DNA of 64,000 bases from Niabella soli DSM 19437 (GTDB taxonomy: Bacteria; Bacteroidota; Bacteroidia; Chitinophagales; Chitinophagaceae). Position numbers and translations under genes: made by a program. Below are positions 1 through 9,960 of this stretch, piece after piece. The notes under the pieces are model-generated. The model had not been told where the DNA came from, did no database searches, and was given only the letters and a program-made list of their open reading frames with translations. The DNA is taken from NCBI RefSeq assembly GCF_000243115.2, contig NZ_CP007035.1:3534001-3598000 (forward strand), read 5' to 3'. Each line of letters starts with the position of its first letter. Within the stretch, counting starts at the first letter, position 1.

Positions 1-3000
1 ATGTAATAACGCTTGATGCAGATACGCAATTGCCCCGGGAAGCCGCATGGAAACTGATTGCCGCCATGGCACATCCGCTGAACCGGCCCGAGATCAATAA
101 ACAGGGCCTGAGGGTTATTGACGGTTATGGCATTCTGCAACCGCGCGCATCGGTAAGTATCCCCAAAACCACCAGCAGTTATTATACAAAAATGCATAGT
201 AACGATTCTGGACTGGACCCTTATACCCAACTGGTGTCGGATGTTTACCAGGATCTTTTTTCGGAAGGGTCTTTTGTTGGAAAAGGTATTTACGATATTG
301 ATGTTTTTGAACAACTGTTGGGGGACACTTTTCCGGCCAACCGCATTTTAAGTCATGATCTTTTAGAGGGATCCTATGTGCGTTCTGGCTTATTAACCGA
401 TGTGGAGTTGTTTGAGGAATACCCGGAAACTTATTGGGCCGATGTAAAACGGCGGCACCGTTGGATAAGGGGCGATTGGCAGATTGCAAGCTGGGGAACG
501 CCTTTCGTTCCGGGAAAAGAGAACCGGGTACACAAAAATTTTATCTCAAGTCTTTCGCGCTGGAAGATTATGGATAACCTGCGGCGCAGCCTGATGCAGC
601 CGGCAACGGTATTGTTCCTCATCCTGGGCTGGGTATGGGCGCCGCAGCCTGCTTTCTGGACCCTGTTGCTTATTATAACCTGGCTGCTCCCGATTGCTAT
701 TACGGCCGTATGGCAACTGTTTCAACGGTCAGAAACAATCAGCCGCCGTGCGCATTTGGTAGAAGTGGCAGATACGGTTATTTCAGATCTGTCGCACCTG
801 CTGTTCACTATTGTTTGCCTGCCGTTTGAGGCGGTTAAAAACCTGGATGCGATCCTTCGTTCCAATTGGCGCATCCTGCTCTCGCACCGGCATTTATTAC
901 AATGGACCCCTTCAAAAGCAGCAGCAAACAAGCAAAAAGACCTTAGCGGGGCCTACCTGTACATGTGGCCTTCCGTTATCATTCCGGTAAGCTGTATTTT
1001 TCTTTTAAGCTTCTTTAGCCCTTCGTCTTTATTTATTGCGGCGCCGATCCTGATCGCCTGGCTGCTGGGACCGGCTATTGCCTGGTGGGTCAGCAAGCCC
1101 CGGGAAGCAAAAGCTGCAACGCTCCCTGCCAAAGCCATCCAGACCTTGCATCTTTACGCCCGGAAAACCTGGGCTTATTTTGAAGATTTTGTAGCATCGG
1201 AAGATAACTGGCTGGCACCGGATAATTTCCAGGAGCAGCCCATCACCTCATTGGCGCATCGTACTTCGCCAACAAATATCGGCCTGGCCCTTATTTCGAA
1301 CCTGGCAGCCTACGATTTTGGGTATTTATCCCTTAAAAAGCTAAAAGAGCGCGTTGCCAATACCTTTGGAACCCTTTCCTTATTGGAGCGCTACAAAGGG
1401 CATTTTTATAATTGGTACGATACAACAACCTTATTGCCGCTCAACCCAAAATACGTTTCTATGGTGGACAGCGGCAACTTCTTTGGCTGCCTGCTGGTAT
1501 TGCGGCAAGGCCTGCAGGAGCTGAGACAGGAACCCATATTTAAGCCACAGCAGGCATCAGGATTACAGGATGCCCTGTCTGTTTTAAAAAGTTATATCGA
1601 CAAAAAAAATCAGCCGGAGCTGCTGAAGGAGCTGGATGTGCTGATCGCCGATCTGAAAATACAGGATTCTCTTACCGCAATACTGCCATTGCTGCAAACC
1701 ATTCTTGAAAAAACGAAGGCACTTAAATTGGTTCCTGCCATTGCTCAAAATACTGCTGCAGCCGATTGGCAAAATCGACTGGAACTGCAACTGGAAGATT
1801 GTTTGGATGGCATCAATAGTTTTTTGGGGAATAGCGACGCTTCCTTATTGTCCGGAAAGATCCCCTCGCTTAATGAATTGATCGCTCTTGAAACAACGCC
1901 ATTGCCAGTTACTGTTGCAACCGCAAAAACATTTTTAACAGAACTGGAAGCGCTTGAAAAAAGCTGCCTGGAATACACGATCGTTGAGTATGATTTTTTC
2001 TATAATAAAGCGCAAAACCTTTTTCATATAGGCTATAATGTTACAGAAGATGCGGCTGATAAAGGGTATTACGACATGCTGGCCTCCGAAGCCCGTTTGG
2101 GGATTTACACGGCCATCGCCCAGGGAAAGATCCCGCAGGCAGCCTGGTTTTCTTTAGGCCGGCTGGTTACCAATATGGGCGGGCACCCGGTATTGCTTTC
2201 CTGGAGCGGCTCTATGTTCGAATACCTGATGCCCCAACTGCTGATGCCGGTTTATGAGAATACCCTGCTGGACCGTACCAGTAAAGGCGCGGTACGCAAC
2301 CAGATCAGCTATGGTAATAAGAATAATATCCCCTGGGGGATCTCCGAATCGGGCTATAATCTTGTTGACACCAGTTTGCATTACCAGTACCAGTCCTTCG
2401 GTGTGCCGGGTTTGGGACTAAAACGGGGGTTGGCAAATGATTTGGTTATTGCTCCTTACGCCACCATTATGGCGCTGGTGGTAGACCCTTTGGCCGCCTT
2501 TGATAATTTAAGCCTGCTGTCGCGCAATGGTTTCGAAGGCAAATACGGGTTTTACGAAGCAATAGACTATACGCCCTCAAGAATGCCTCGCGGACAATCA
2601 CAGGCCATTATAAAGTCGTTTATGGTGCATCATGAGGGAATGAGCCTGTTATCACTCGCCTCGGTATTATTAAATAAAAAAATGCAGGAACGTTTTGAAC
2701 GCGATCCGCAATTTCAATCGGCGTTGCTGCTGCTCCAGGAAAAGCCGCCCCGTACTACGAATTTCTATACGCATACTGAGGAAGAGGGCAGCCGTCAGGT
2801 CATTTCACAGGAATCGAACGTGCGGCTCATCACCACGCCGAACACACCGGTTCCGGAAGTGCAGTTATTGTCTAACGGAAAATATTTCCTTGTTGTTTCC
2901 AACAGCGGCGGCGGTTACAGCCGGTGGAAGGACATCGCGCTACACCGCTGGCGGGAAGACACGACCCTTGATAACTGGGGCGTATTTTGTTATATAAAAG

Positions 3001-6000
3001 ATCTTTCAGACGGGCAGTTCTGGTCCAATACCTATCATCCTACCCTGAAAAAAAGCACGTCCTATGAAGCGGTATTAGCAAAAGGCCACGTAGCATTCCG
3101 CAGGTTGGACAATAATATTGAGACCAAGACCGATATTGCCGTTTCTCCTGAAGACGACCTGGAGATCCGGCGTATTCTGATCACCAATCGTTCTTCATCA
3201 ACAAAAACACTGGAAATAACCAGCTATGGCGAAGTGGTTATTGCCAGTCAGCCTGCAGATGAAGCGCATCCTGCCTTCAGCAACCTGTTTGTACAAACAT
3301 CCATCGACGAAAAACAAAATGCCATTCTTTGCACCCGCCGCCCCAGGACAAAGGATGAACAGCCACCCTGGATGTTTCATACCCTCATTCTCCAGGGCAC
3401 AACGGCGGAAGCCATTTCTTATGAAACAGACCGGATGCAATTTATTGGTCGCGGCCAGTCTGTCATAAACCCCGCAGCCGTACAGACAGGAGGAAATTTG
3501 TCCGGCTCGCAGGGCTCTGTGCTGGATCCTATAATTGCCATACGTTATAAGATCAGTCTGAAACCCAGGCAACATGCCACTTTTGATTTGCTGCTCGGCA
3601 TTGCCGAATCAAAAGAGCTTTGCACGGCTCTGCTGACCAAATACCAGGACCGGTATATCCGTAGCCGCATTTTTGAACTGGCATGGACCCATAGCCAGGT
3701 GTTGTTGCGCCAGCTCAACGCTACGCAGGCAGATGCCCGGCTTTTCAATGCTATCGCGGGCTCGCTCATTTATGCCAACGGCAATTTCCGTGCGGAGCCT
3801 TCGGTTATTGAAAGTAATTTAAAGGGACAATCGGGATTATGGAGCTATGCCATTTCCGGAGACCTGCCTATTGTGCTGGTACGGGTAAAGAACAGTGAGA
3901 ATATTAACCTGGTAAAGCAATTGATACAGGCGCATTCCTACTGGGCCATAAAGGGGTTGAAAGTGGATCTGGTGATCTGGAATGATGACTTTGGTTCCTA
4001 CCGCCAGGTGTTCCAGGATCAGATCATCGGGTTTATTACGGCATCCGGCAGTAATGTATTGGATCAGCCCGGAGGTATTTTTGTGCGCCCGGGCGACCAG
4101 ATTTCCAATGAGGACCGGATATTATTTCAAACGGTGGCACGGTTGATTTTTGACGACGATAGGGGCACCCTGGCGGAACAGGTATTAAAGAAACGCACAT
4201 CAAAAGGATTACCGGAGGTCCTCATCCCCCAACAACAGGCATACAAGCCTGACCTGTCAAAAACAGTGGCGCTTCCCGAAGGATTATTATTTGCCAATGG
4301 AACGGGAGGGTTTACCCAGGACGGAAAAGAATATATATTACTTACAGGGCCGCAAAAACGGTCCCCGGCACCCTGGTGTAATGTGATCGCCAATAAAGAG
4401 GTGGGAGCAGTGGTTTCAGAAAGCGGTTCTGCTTATACCTGGGTTGATAATGCCCAGGCTTTCCGGCTAACTCCCTGGCAAAACGATCCGGTAACGGATA
4501 AATGCGGTGAAGCCTATTATATACGTGATGAAGAATCGGGCAGTTACTGGTCGCCCCTGCCGCTGCCCCGGCCGGGCAAGAACGCTTACCTTACACGCCA
4601 TGGCTTTGGTTATTCCGTTTATGAACATATTCATAACGATATCTATTCCCAGCTATGGATATATGCGGATGTGGCATTGCCTGTAAAATACACGGTGCTA
4701 AAGCTGCGTAATCTTTCCGGCCAGGTGCGCAAAGTATCCGTTACCGGATATGTAGAATGGGTATTGGGAGACACGGCTCAAAAGAATAAACTGTTTGTAG
4801 TAACCGGTAAGGATCCGCTCACCAATGTATTATTTGCCCGGAACCGCTATAACACCGCGTTTGCGGATAAGGTGGCTTTTTTTGATGTGGACGGTAGCGA
4901 AAAAACCTTTACCTGCGACCGTCTTGAATTTATAGGAAGAAATGGCGATTTGGCAAACCCCGACGCTTTGCAGCGTAAGCATCTTTCCGGCCGGGCGGGC
5001 GCGGGTTTTGATCCTTGTACGGCGTTACAGGTAGTCATCGAATTGCATCCGGATGAAGAACGCGAGCTTGTTTTTCGCCTCGGCGCCGGCAAAAATGAAG
5101 AAGAGACCCGCGAGCTGGTGGCAAAGATAAAAGGCAGTGCTTTTGCACACGATGCACAATCAAAAGTACATGATCAGTGGAATCATATCCTGGGGGCCGT
5201 AGCCGTAAAAACGCCCGACGAAGCACTGAACGTAATGGCCAATGGCTGGCTGGTATACCAAACGCTGGCCTGCCGGGTTTGGGGCCGGAGCGGGTACTAC
5301 CAGTCGGGCGGCGCCTATGGTTTCCGGGATCAATTGCAGGATGTATTAGCGTTATTGCATACCCGTCCGGATATTACCAGGGAACAGCTCCTGTTAGCGG
5401 CCTCCCGGCAGTTTCTCCAGGGCGATGTACAGCACTGGTGGCATCCGCCCACCGGCAGGGGCGTGCGTACTACCTGCTCCGACGATTATTTATGGCTACC
5501 CTATGTTGCTTCCCGGTACCTCTCCGCCACGGGCGATACAGCAGTGCTGAACGAATATGTTTCTTTTATAGATGGACGCCCTTTAAGACCTGGCGAGGAG
5601 TCTTATTATGATTTACCTGTTTTTCTCAATCACTGGGAAACCTTGTACAACCATTGTAAATATGCAATTCGTTATGGGTTGAAATTTGGAGAACACGGTT
5701 TGCCCCTGATCGGCTCCGGCGACTGGAATGATGGGATGGATAAGGTTGGGGCAGAAGGCAAAGGCGAAAGCGTTTGGCTGGCCTTCTTCCTATATGAGGT
5801 GCTTCGCCGGTTTGAAACGATTGCCGCCGATTATGGCGATGCCGATTTTAGTGAACTATGTAAAACAGAATCAGAAAAATTAAAGGAAAATATAAATAAA
5901 AATGCCTGGGATGGCGGCTGGTACCGGCGCGCCTATTTTGATGACGGCACTCCATTGGGAAGCAACAACAATGAAGAATGTAAGATTGATTCCATTTCAC

Positions 6001-6707
6001 AAAGCTGGTCATTGTTATCCGCCGCCGGCGATCCTGCCAAAAGTCTGCAGGGTATGAATGCGGTAAACGAATATTTAATCGACCGGAAGAATAAAGTGAT
6101 CAAATTACTTACCCCGCCTTTCGACAAATCGGATCTGTACCCCGGCTATATCAAGGGGTATGTGCCCGGCGTCCGGGAAAACGGAGGTCAATATACCCAT
6201 GCAGCAATATGGACTATAATGGCCTATGCTGCTTTACAGGACCGGGAGCGTGTTTGGGAATTATTTTCTATGGTTAACCCCGTTAACCATACACTGGCCC
6301 CCGGCCAGGTACAGCAGTACAAGGCAGAGCCCTATGTTATGGCCGCAGATGTGTACGGCGCCGCACCCCATGAAGGGCGTGGCGGGTGGACCTGGTACAC
6401 CGGTTCTGCGGGATGGACCTATCAGTTAACCATTAACAGTATTCTGGGGTTAAATAGGATCGGGGAGCGCTTGTACCTGAACCCTTGTATTCCGGATCAC
6501 TGGACGAATTATGAACTGCAGTATCGCTATGGGAATACTTTTTACAACATCAGGGTGATCAACCGCAAACGGGAGGGCGTGGCACTGCTCCGGGTGGACG
6601 GCAATGTATCAGGAGTGCCTTATGTTACGCTTGCAGACGATGGACAGCCTCATACCGTTGAGCTGGAAACGGGGGCAGCACCAATGGGGGAAACGAAAAA
6701 GGAGTAG
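1..6707 (+). CDS. Cyclic beta-1,2-glucan synthase-like protein (GT84-GH94), 5' end outside window
   Basis: Open from the window edge in the frame whose first whole codon is at base 3, so the true start lies upstream; about 2234 residues are visible of a family usually near 2800. The first visible residues VITLDADTQLP are the GT84 signature, and RRHRWIRGDWQ follows near base 450. Hydrophobic segments lie at about 570-720, 770-840 and 960-1090. A glycoamylase-like domain spans about 2050-2660 (DMLASEARL). Two GH94-type sugar-binding sandwich regions follow (about 2800-3650 and 4250-5160), then the alpha/alpha barrel with GDWND at 5718-5732, which in GH94 phosphorylases carries the general acid. 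Known family role: an inner-membrane enzyme that elongates, trims and cyclises beta-1,2-glucan. Whether this one makes cyclic product or acts as a phosphorylase is inference. Confidence 0.9.
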   Translation, partial: VITLDADTQLPREAAWKLIAAMAHPLNRPEINKQGLRVIDGYGILQPRASVSIPKTTSSYYTKMHSNDSGLDPYTQLVSDVYQDLFSEGSFVGKGIYDIDVFEQLLGDTFPANRILSHDLLEGSYVRSGLLTDVELFEEYPETYWADVKRRHRWIRGDWQIASWGTPFVPGKENRVHKNFISSLSRWKIMDNLRRSLMQPATVLFLILGWVWAPQPAFWTLLLIITWLLPIAITAVWQLFQRSETISRRAHLVEVADTVISDLSHLLFTIVCLPFEAVKNLDAILRSNWRILLSHRHLLQWTPSKAAANKQKDLSGAYLYMWPSVIIPVSCIFLLSFFSPSSLFIAAPILIAWLLGPAIAWWVSKPREAKAATLPAKAIQTLHLYARKTWAYFEDFVASEDNWLAPDNFQEQPITSLAHRTSPTNIGLALISNLAAYDFGYLSLKKLKERVANTFGTLSLLERYKGHFYNWYDTTTLLPLNPKYVSMVDSGNFFGCLLVLRQGLQELRQEPIFKPQQASGLQDALSVLKSYIDKKNQPELLKELDVLIADLKIQDSLTAILPLLQTILEKTKALKLVPAIAQNTAAADWQNRLELQLEDCLDGINSFLGNSDASLLSGKIPSLNELIALETTPLPVTVATAKTFLTELEALEKSCLEYTIVEYDFFYNKAQNLFHIGYNVTEDAADKGYYDMLASEARLGIYTAIAQGKIPQAAWFSLGRLVTNMGGHPVLLSWSGSMFEYLMPQLLMPVYENTLLDRTSKGAVRNQISYGNKNNIPWGISESGYNLVDTSLHYQYQSFGVPGLGLKRGLANDLVIAPYATIMALVVDPLAAFDNLSLLSRNGFEGKYGFYEAIDYTPSRMPRGQSQAIIKSFMVHHEGMSLLSLASVLLNKKMQERFERDPQFQSALLLLQEKPPRTTNFYTHTEEEGSRQVISQESNVRLITTPNTPVPEVQLLSNGKYFLVVSNSGGGYSRWKDIALHRWREDTTLDNWGVFCYIKDLSDGQFWSNTYHPTLKKSTSYEAVLAKGHVAFRRLDNNIETKTDIAVSPEDDLEIRRILITNRSSSTKTLEITSYGEVVIASQPADEAHPAFSNLFVQTSIDEKQNAILCTRRPRTKDEQPPWMFHTLILQGTTAEAISYETDRMQFIGRGQSVINPAAVQTGGNLSGSQGSVLDPIIAIRYKISLKPRQHATFDLLLGIAESKELCTALLTKYQDRYIRSRIFELAWTHSQVLLRQLNATQADARLFNAIAGSLIYANGNFRAEPSVIESNLKGQSGLWSYAISGDLPIVLVRVKNSENINLVKQLIQAHSYWAIKGLKVDLVIWNDDFGSYRQVFQDQIIGFITASGSNVLDQPGGIFVRPGDQISNEDRILFQTVARLIFDDDRGTLAEQVLKKRTSKGLPEVLIPQQQAYKPDLSKTVALPEGLLFANGTGGFTQDGKEYILLTGPQKRSPAPWCNVIANKEVGAVVSESGSAYTWVDNAQAFRLTPWQNDPVTDKCGEAYYIRDEESGSYWSPLPLPRPGKNAYLTRHGFGYSVYEHIHNDIYSQLWIYADVALPVKYTVLKLRNLSGQVRKVSVTGYVEWVLGDTAQKNKLFVVTGKDPLTNVLFARNRYNTAFADKVAFFDVDGSEKTFTCDRLEFIGRNGDLANPDALQRKHLSGRAGAGFDPCTALQVVIELHPDEERELVFRLGAGKNEEETRELVAKIKGSAFAHDAQSKVHDQWNHILGAVAVKTPDEALNVMANGWLVYQTLACRVWGRSGYYQSGGAYGFRDQLQDVLALLHTRPDITREQLLLAASRQFLQGDVQHWWHPPTGRGVRTTCSDDYLWLPYVASRYLSATGDTAVLNEYVSFIDGRPLRPGEESYYDLPVFLNHWETLYNHCKYAIRYGLKFGEHGLPLIGSGDWNDGMDKVGAEGKGESVWLAFFLYEVLRRFETIAADYGDADFSELCKTESEKLKENINKNAWDGGWYRRAYFDDGTPLGSNNNEECKIDSISQSWSLLSAAGDPAKSLQGMNAVNEYLIDRKNKVIKLLTPPFDKSDLYPGYIKGYVPGVRENGGQYTHAAIWTIMAYAALQDRERVWELFSMVNPVNHTLAPGQVQQYKAEPYVMAADVYGAAPHEGRGGWTWYTGSAGWTYQLTINSILGLNRIGERLYLNPCIPDHWTNYELQYRYGNTFYNIRVINRKREGVALLRVDGNVSGVPYVTLADDGQPHTVELETGAAPMGETKKE

Positions 6708-6936
6708 GCGCGTGGTAGAGCGTTTCTCCCGGTTGATTGCGCTGCAATGCAGGATAGGGGCCGTTTATAGCCTGTGCCTGTAAGGAAACACATTGATGAT
6801 TTTTGACCGGCGCCACTATTATTCATACTGGTGCATAGTCTGCTGCGTGTCGTCCAGTCTCCTGTATCCCGCCAGGCAACCAAAAACTGACGCCAGGTTT
6901 GTTTTATAATGAACCGGCATCAAAAATATTCCTCTT

Positions 6937-6993
6937 GCCGGGCAGTGAAGACACTGCCCGCGGCGTGGCAATGGTTTGTGTGCTCACAAACCA
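6937..6993. repeat. Two tandem perfect hairpins
   Basis: A 9-bp perfect stem (6939-6947 with 6952-6960, loop AAGA) is followed 11 bases later by a second 9-bp perfect stem (6972-6980 with 6985-6993, loop TGCT). They sit in the 468-base gap between the glucan synthase and the alpha-galactosidase. There is no T-run, so they look like an interspersed REP-type element rather than an intrinsic terminator. Apart from the promoter box at 7143, I see nothing else in this gap. Confidence 0.7.
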
Positions 6994-7142
6994 CTTACGA
7001 TTACGCATGTTAATAAAATTGATTCCGGCTCATTATTAATGCCCCATCTTAAAAAGACGATCGCCCAGGAAAAAATGTTATGCACTCATTCATACGGGTG
7101 TAGAATTGGTTTCATAAAAAAAGCCGAACTTTCACGCTGAAA

Positions 7143-7150
7143 TAACTTTG
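7143..7150 (+). promoter_or_regulatory. Bacteroidota -7 box (TAACTTTG)
   Basis: Exact match to the TAnnTTTG -7 consensus of the Bacteroidota primary sigma factor, 25 bases before the alpha-galactosidase ATG. No good TTTG -33 box is found at 19-base spacing. Confidence 0.5.
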
Positions 7151-7175
7151 CCTCCTTTTAAATAAAATAGTTGTA

Positions 7176-9383
7176 ATGAATTCTTTTAAACTGCTATTGC
7201 TTGCTGTAATCTGTAGCATCGCAATTGATCCGGTACTGCACGCCCAAACAACCGCTATTCCCATTGAAACAAAAAATGTAGCCATTGTTTTGCAAACGGA
7301 TAAAAACAATCATCTTAAAATTGTTCACACGGGCAGGGCATTGGCTTCGGCAACGGATTATGAAACAGCGGCGGCCGCTTACCGGCTTACCAGCCAGGGA
7401 GCCAACCTCAATAATGCGGCTTATACGGTGGCAGGCATTAATAATAATTTTGTGGAGCCTGCTATTGCAGTGGTACATGCCGATGGCAATAATTCGCTTG
7501 ACCTGGTTTATGAAAAACAGCGTATGACCACTACGCCCGAAGGCGCCACACTTACTGTTGTTACATTAAAAGATGCCGTATATCCCTTTTATGTAGACCT
7601 GTGTTTCAAAGCCTGGAAAAATGAAGATGTTATTGAACAATGGACGGAGATCCGGCATACCGAAAAGGGAAAGGTAACGCTGAACAAATATGCCTCCGCA
7701 AATGTGTACCTGTTTGATGACCGGTTTTATTTAACCAGTTACAACGGCAATTGGGCAAAAGAAATGCAGCCGGAACTAACGCAGTTAAAACAGGGGATGC
7801 ATACGATCGAATCCCGGTTGGGCACCCGGGAAAACCTCATCGGTACGCAAAACTTTATGCTGGCGATGGACCAGCCGGCTACGGAAACAACGGGCACCGT
7901 GCTAATGGGTCAGTTAGCCTGGAACGGCAATTATTCCATCCAGTTTGAAACAGATACTTACAAAAAAATGCACCTGGTAGCAGGCATCAACCCCTGGCAG
8001 TCTGCTTATGAGCTGAAACCCGGCTCCCGTTTTGAAACGCCAAAATTCATTTACACCATATCTTTTAACGGCACCGGAACGGGAAGCCGCAACCTGCAGC
8101 GCTGGCTCCGGAATTACCAGTTGCTGGACGGAAAAGGAGAGCGCCTTACTTTGCTGAATAACTGGGAAGCAACTTATTTTAATTTCGATCAGAACAAATT
8201 GGTCGACCTTTTTAAAGGGGCAAAAGACCTGGGGGTGGATCTGTTTTTACTGGATGACGGATGGTTTGGCAATAAATATCCCCGCAACAGCGATAATGCG
8301 GGTTTGGGCGACTGGCAGGAAAATAAAAAAAAGCTGCCCGACGGGATTCCTTACCTGGTAAATGAAGCCGGCAAGCAGGGAATAAAATTCGGTATCTGGA
8401 TAGAACCTGAAATGGTAAACCCCAAAAGCGAGTTATACGAAAAACATCTTGACTGGGTATTACGCGAAGAAAAAAGGCCCGAGATCTATTTCCGCAACCA
8501 GATGGTACTGGACCTGACCAACCCCGAGGCACAGGATTTTGTTTTTGGAGTAGTTGATAACCTGTTTAAGAAAAATCCGTCATTAGCTTTTATAAAATGG
8601 GATTGCAATGCTCCTATCTTTAACGGCCATTCAAAATACCTCGAAAAGAATAAACTACCACAATCACACTTATACGTAGAATATACGCGTGGCCTGGAGA
8701 AAGTGTTGCAGCGCATTCGTGCCAAATATCCAAAGGTGCCGATGATGCTTTGTTCGGGCGGCGGCGGCAGAACGGATTATACCTTGTTGAAATATTTTAC
8801 GGAATTCTGGCTGAGTGATGATACCGATCCGTTGGAACGGGTGTTTATCCAGTGGAACTATTCTTATTACTACCCTGCCATTGCTATGTGCAACCATGTT
8901 ACCGAATGGGGAAAGCAGCCGCTGAAATACAGGGTGGATGTGGCTTCTATGGGAAAGCTGGGCTTCGATATTAAAGCAAACGATTTAAAACCGGAAGACA
9001 AAGCCTTCTGTCAGCAGGCGATAAAAAATTACAATGGATTCAAAGACATTGTTTGGCATGGAGATCTGTACAGGTTGAAAAACCCCTACGAAAACGATAT
9101 GGCTTCACTGATGTTCGTAAATAAGGAACGGACAAAATCAGTGGTATTCAATTATCTTACTAACTGGCGTTACGTTGGGGATGCAGCATTGGACCCGGTA
9201 AAACTACAGGGGCTGGATCCGGCAAAAAAATATAAGATAAAAGAGCTGAACGTGTATGGTAACCAAAAACCAGGTTTTGATGAAAGCAAGGTTTACAGCG
9301 GCGATTATCTAATGAATATTGGGTTTAATCCTAATATTAACCTGCGCCGGCCAAGCGTGGTGCTGAGTGTGGAGGCTTTATGA
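7176..9383 (+). CDS. Alpha-galactosidase, GH36
   Basis: Secreted enzyme that removes terminal alpha-galactose from oligosaccharides; 735 residues, a normal GH36 length. A Sec signal peptide (residues 1-24, ending in HAQ) predicts export to the periplasm or beyond. An N-terminal beta-sandwich precedes the TIM barrel. The barrel carries LDDGWFG, the nucleophile motif KWDCN (Asp476) and the acid/base motif SDDTDP (Asp548-549). A short beta-domain ends the protein. It stands alone after a perfect -7 box and lies about 580 bases upstream of a GH35 beta-galactosidase on the same strand. The two could act on galactose-decorated plant glycans, although no SusC/SusD pair is adjacent. The family call is secure; the natural substrate is not known. 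Confidence 0.93.
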   Translation: MNSFKLLLLAVICSIAIDPVLHAQTTAIPIETKNVAIVLQTDKNNHLKIVHTGRALASATDYETAAAAYRLTSQGANLNNAAYTVAGINNNFVEPAIAVVHADGNNSLDLVYEKQRMTTTPEGATLTVVTLKDAVYPFYVDLCFKAWKNEDVIEQWTEIRHTEKGKVTLNKYASANVYLFDDRFYLTSYNGNWAKEMQPELTQLKQGMHTIESRLGTRENLIGTQNFMLAMDQPATETTGTVLMGQLAWNGNYSIQFETDTYKKMHLVAGINPWQSAYELKPGSRFETPKFIYTISFNGTGTGSRNLQRWLRNYQLLDGKGERLTLLNNWEATYFNFDQNKLVDLFKGAKDLGVDLFLLDDGWFGNKYPRNSDNAGLGDWQENKKKLPDGIPYLVNEAGKQGIKFGIWIEPEMVNPKSELYEKHLDWVLREEKRPEIYFRNQMVLDLTNPEAQDFVFGVVDNLFKKNPSLAFIKWDCNAPIFNGHSKYLEKNKLPQSHLYVEYTRGLEKVLQRIRAKYPKVPMMLCSGGGGRTDYTLLKYFTEFWLSDDTDPLERVFIQWNYSYYYPAIAMCNHVTEWGKQPLKYRVDVASMGKLGFDIKANDLKPEDKAFCQQAIKNYNGFKDIVWHGDLYRLKNPYENDMASLMFVNKERTKSVVFNYLTNWRYVGDAALDPVKLQGLDPAKKYKIKELNVYGNQKPGFDESKVYSGDYLMNIGFNPNINLRRPSVVLSVEAL

Positions 9384-9960
9384 GGATGTTTCAAAACTAG
9401 TATTCCGCCGGTAAGTTAAAAACAATACCATCCCTCATTTCCGGCTTCCCGGCATTGATTCACCTCCGTCTTTGATATAGCTGCGGCAACTTTTAACCCC
9501 TACCGGTTTGAAAATGCACTGTACGGTATTTGTCCACTGCCTCAATAGACTACCGTAAAAACACGATAAAAATCGGGTATTCTTCCGCTCCTTTCGGTGG
9601 GATCCTCTTATGAACTTTGTAACGGTTTTAACTCCTTTAAATCACTACAAAACCAATGTTATGTTACAAAAGAACACACCGGTTCCCGGCCGGATGGAAT
9701 TTCATACAAAAAATGAAAAAAACCGGTATCTGCGATTTTTAGGTACTTTTTTTATCTGCGGCACCATCGCTACGCTGGCCATCTTCGTTTGTGCCTTATT
9801 TAGGCTCATTTGAGGACCAATGATTATAGTCGTCCCAGGAGGTAGCTGCCTTACTTTGTAAAAGGCTCCGGTAAAAAATGAAGCCGCTATTTCTGTTTTA
9901 AGGTATACATTCGTTGTGTTCTGGCAGGCTGCCGGAACTTTAAAACAATTACATACAGGG
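9384..9960. other. Intergenic gap with one doubtful small ORF
   Basis: 577 bases between GH36 and GH35 genes. A near-consensus -7 box (TTACTTTG, 7 of 8) at 9851-9858 may serve the GH35 gene about 100 bases downstream. A GAACTTTG box at 9613-9620 precedes the possible 50-codon ORF at 9661. I recognise no structured RNA here. Confidence 0.4.
9661..9813 (+). CDS. Possible 50-residue single-pass membrane protein
   Basis: ATG-initiated ORF in the gap before the GH35 gene. The N-terminal half is polar and basic (K, N, R rich), and the last 22 residues form one hydrophobic segment (FFICGTIATLAIFVCALF). A weak -7-like box lies about 40 bases upstream. I do not recognise a family. It could be a chance ORF; the main support is the clean amphipathic layout. 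Confidence 0.3.
   Translation: MLQKNTPVPGRMEFHTKNEKNRYLRFLGTFFICGTIATLAIFVCALFRLI

Noticed and set aside
5177-5611. 144-codon plus-strand ORF inside the glucan synthase gene
   Set aside because: Alternative frame of the GH94 catalytic region; composition shows no independent protein character.
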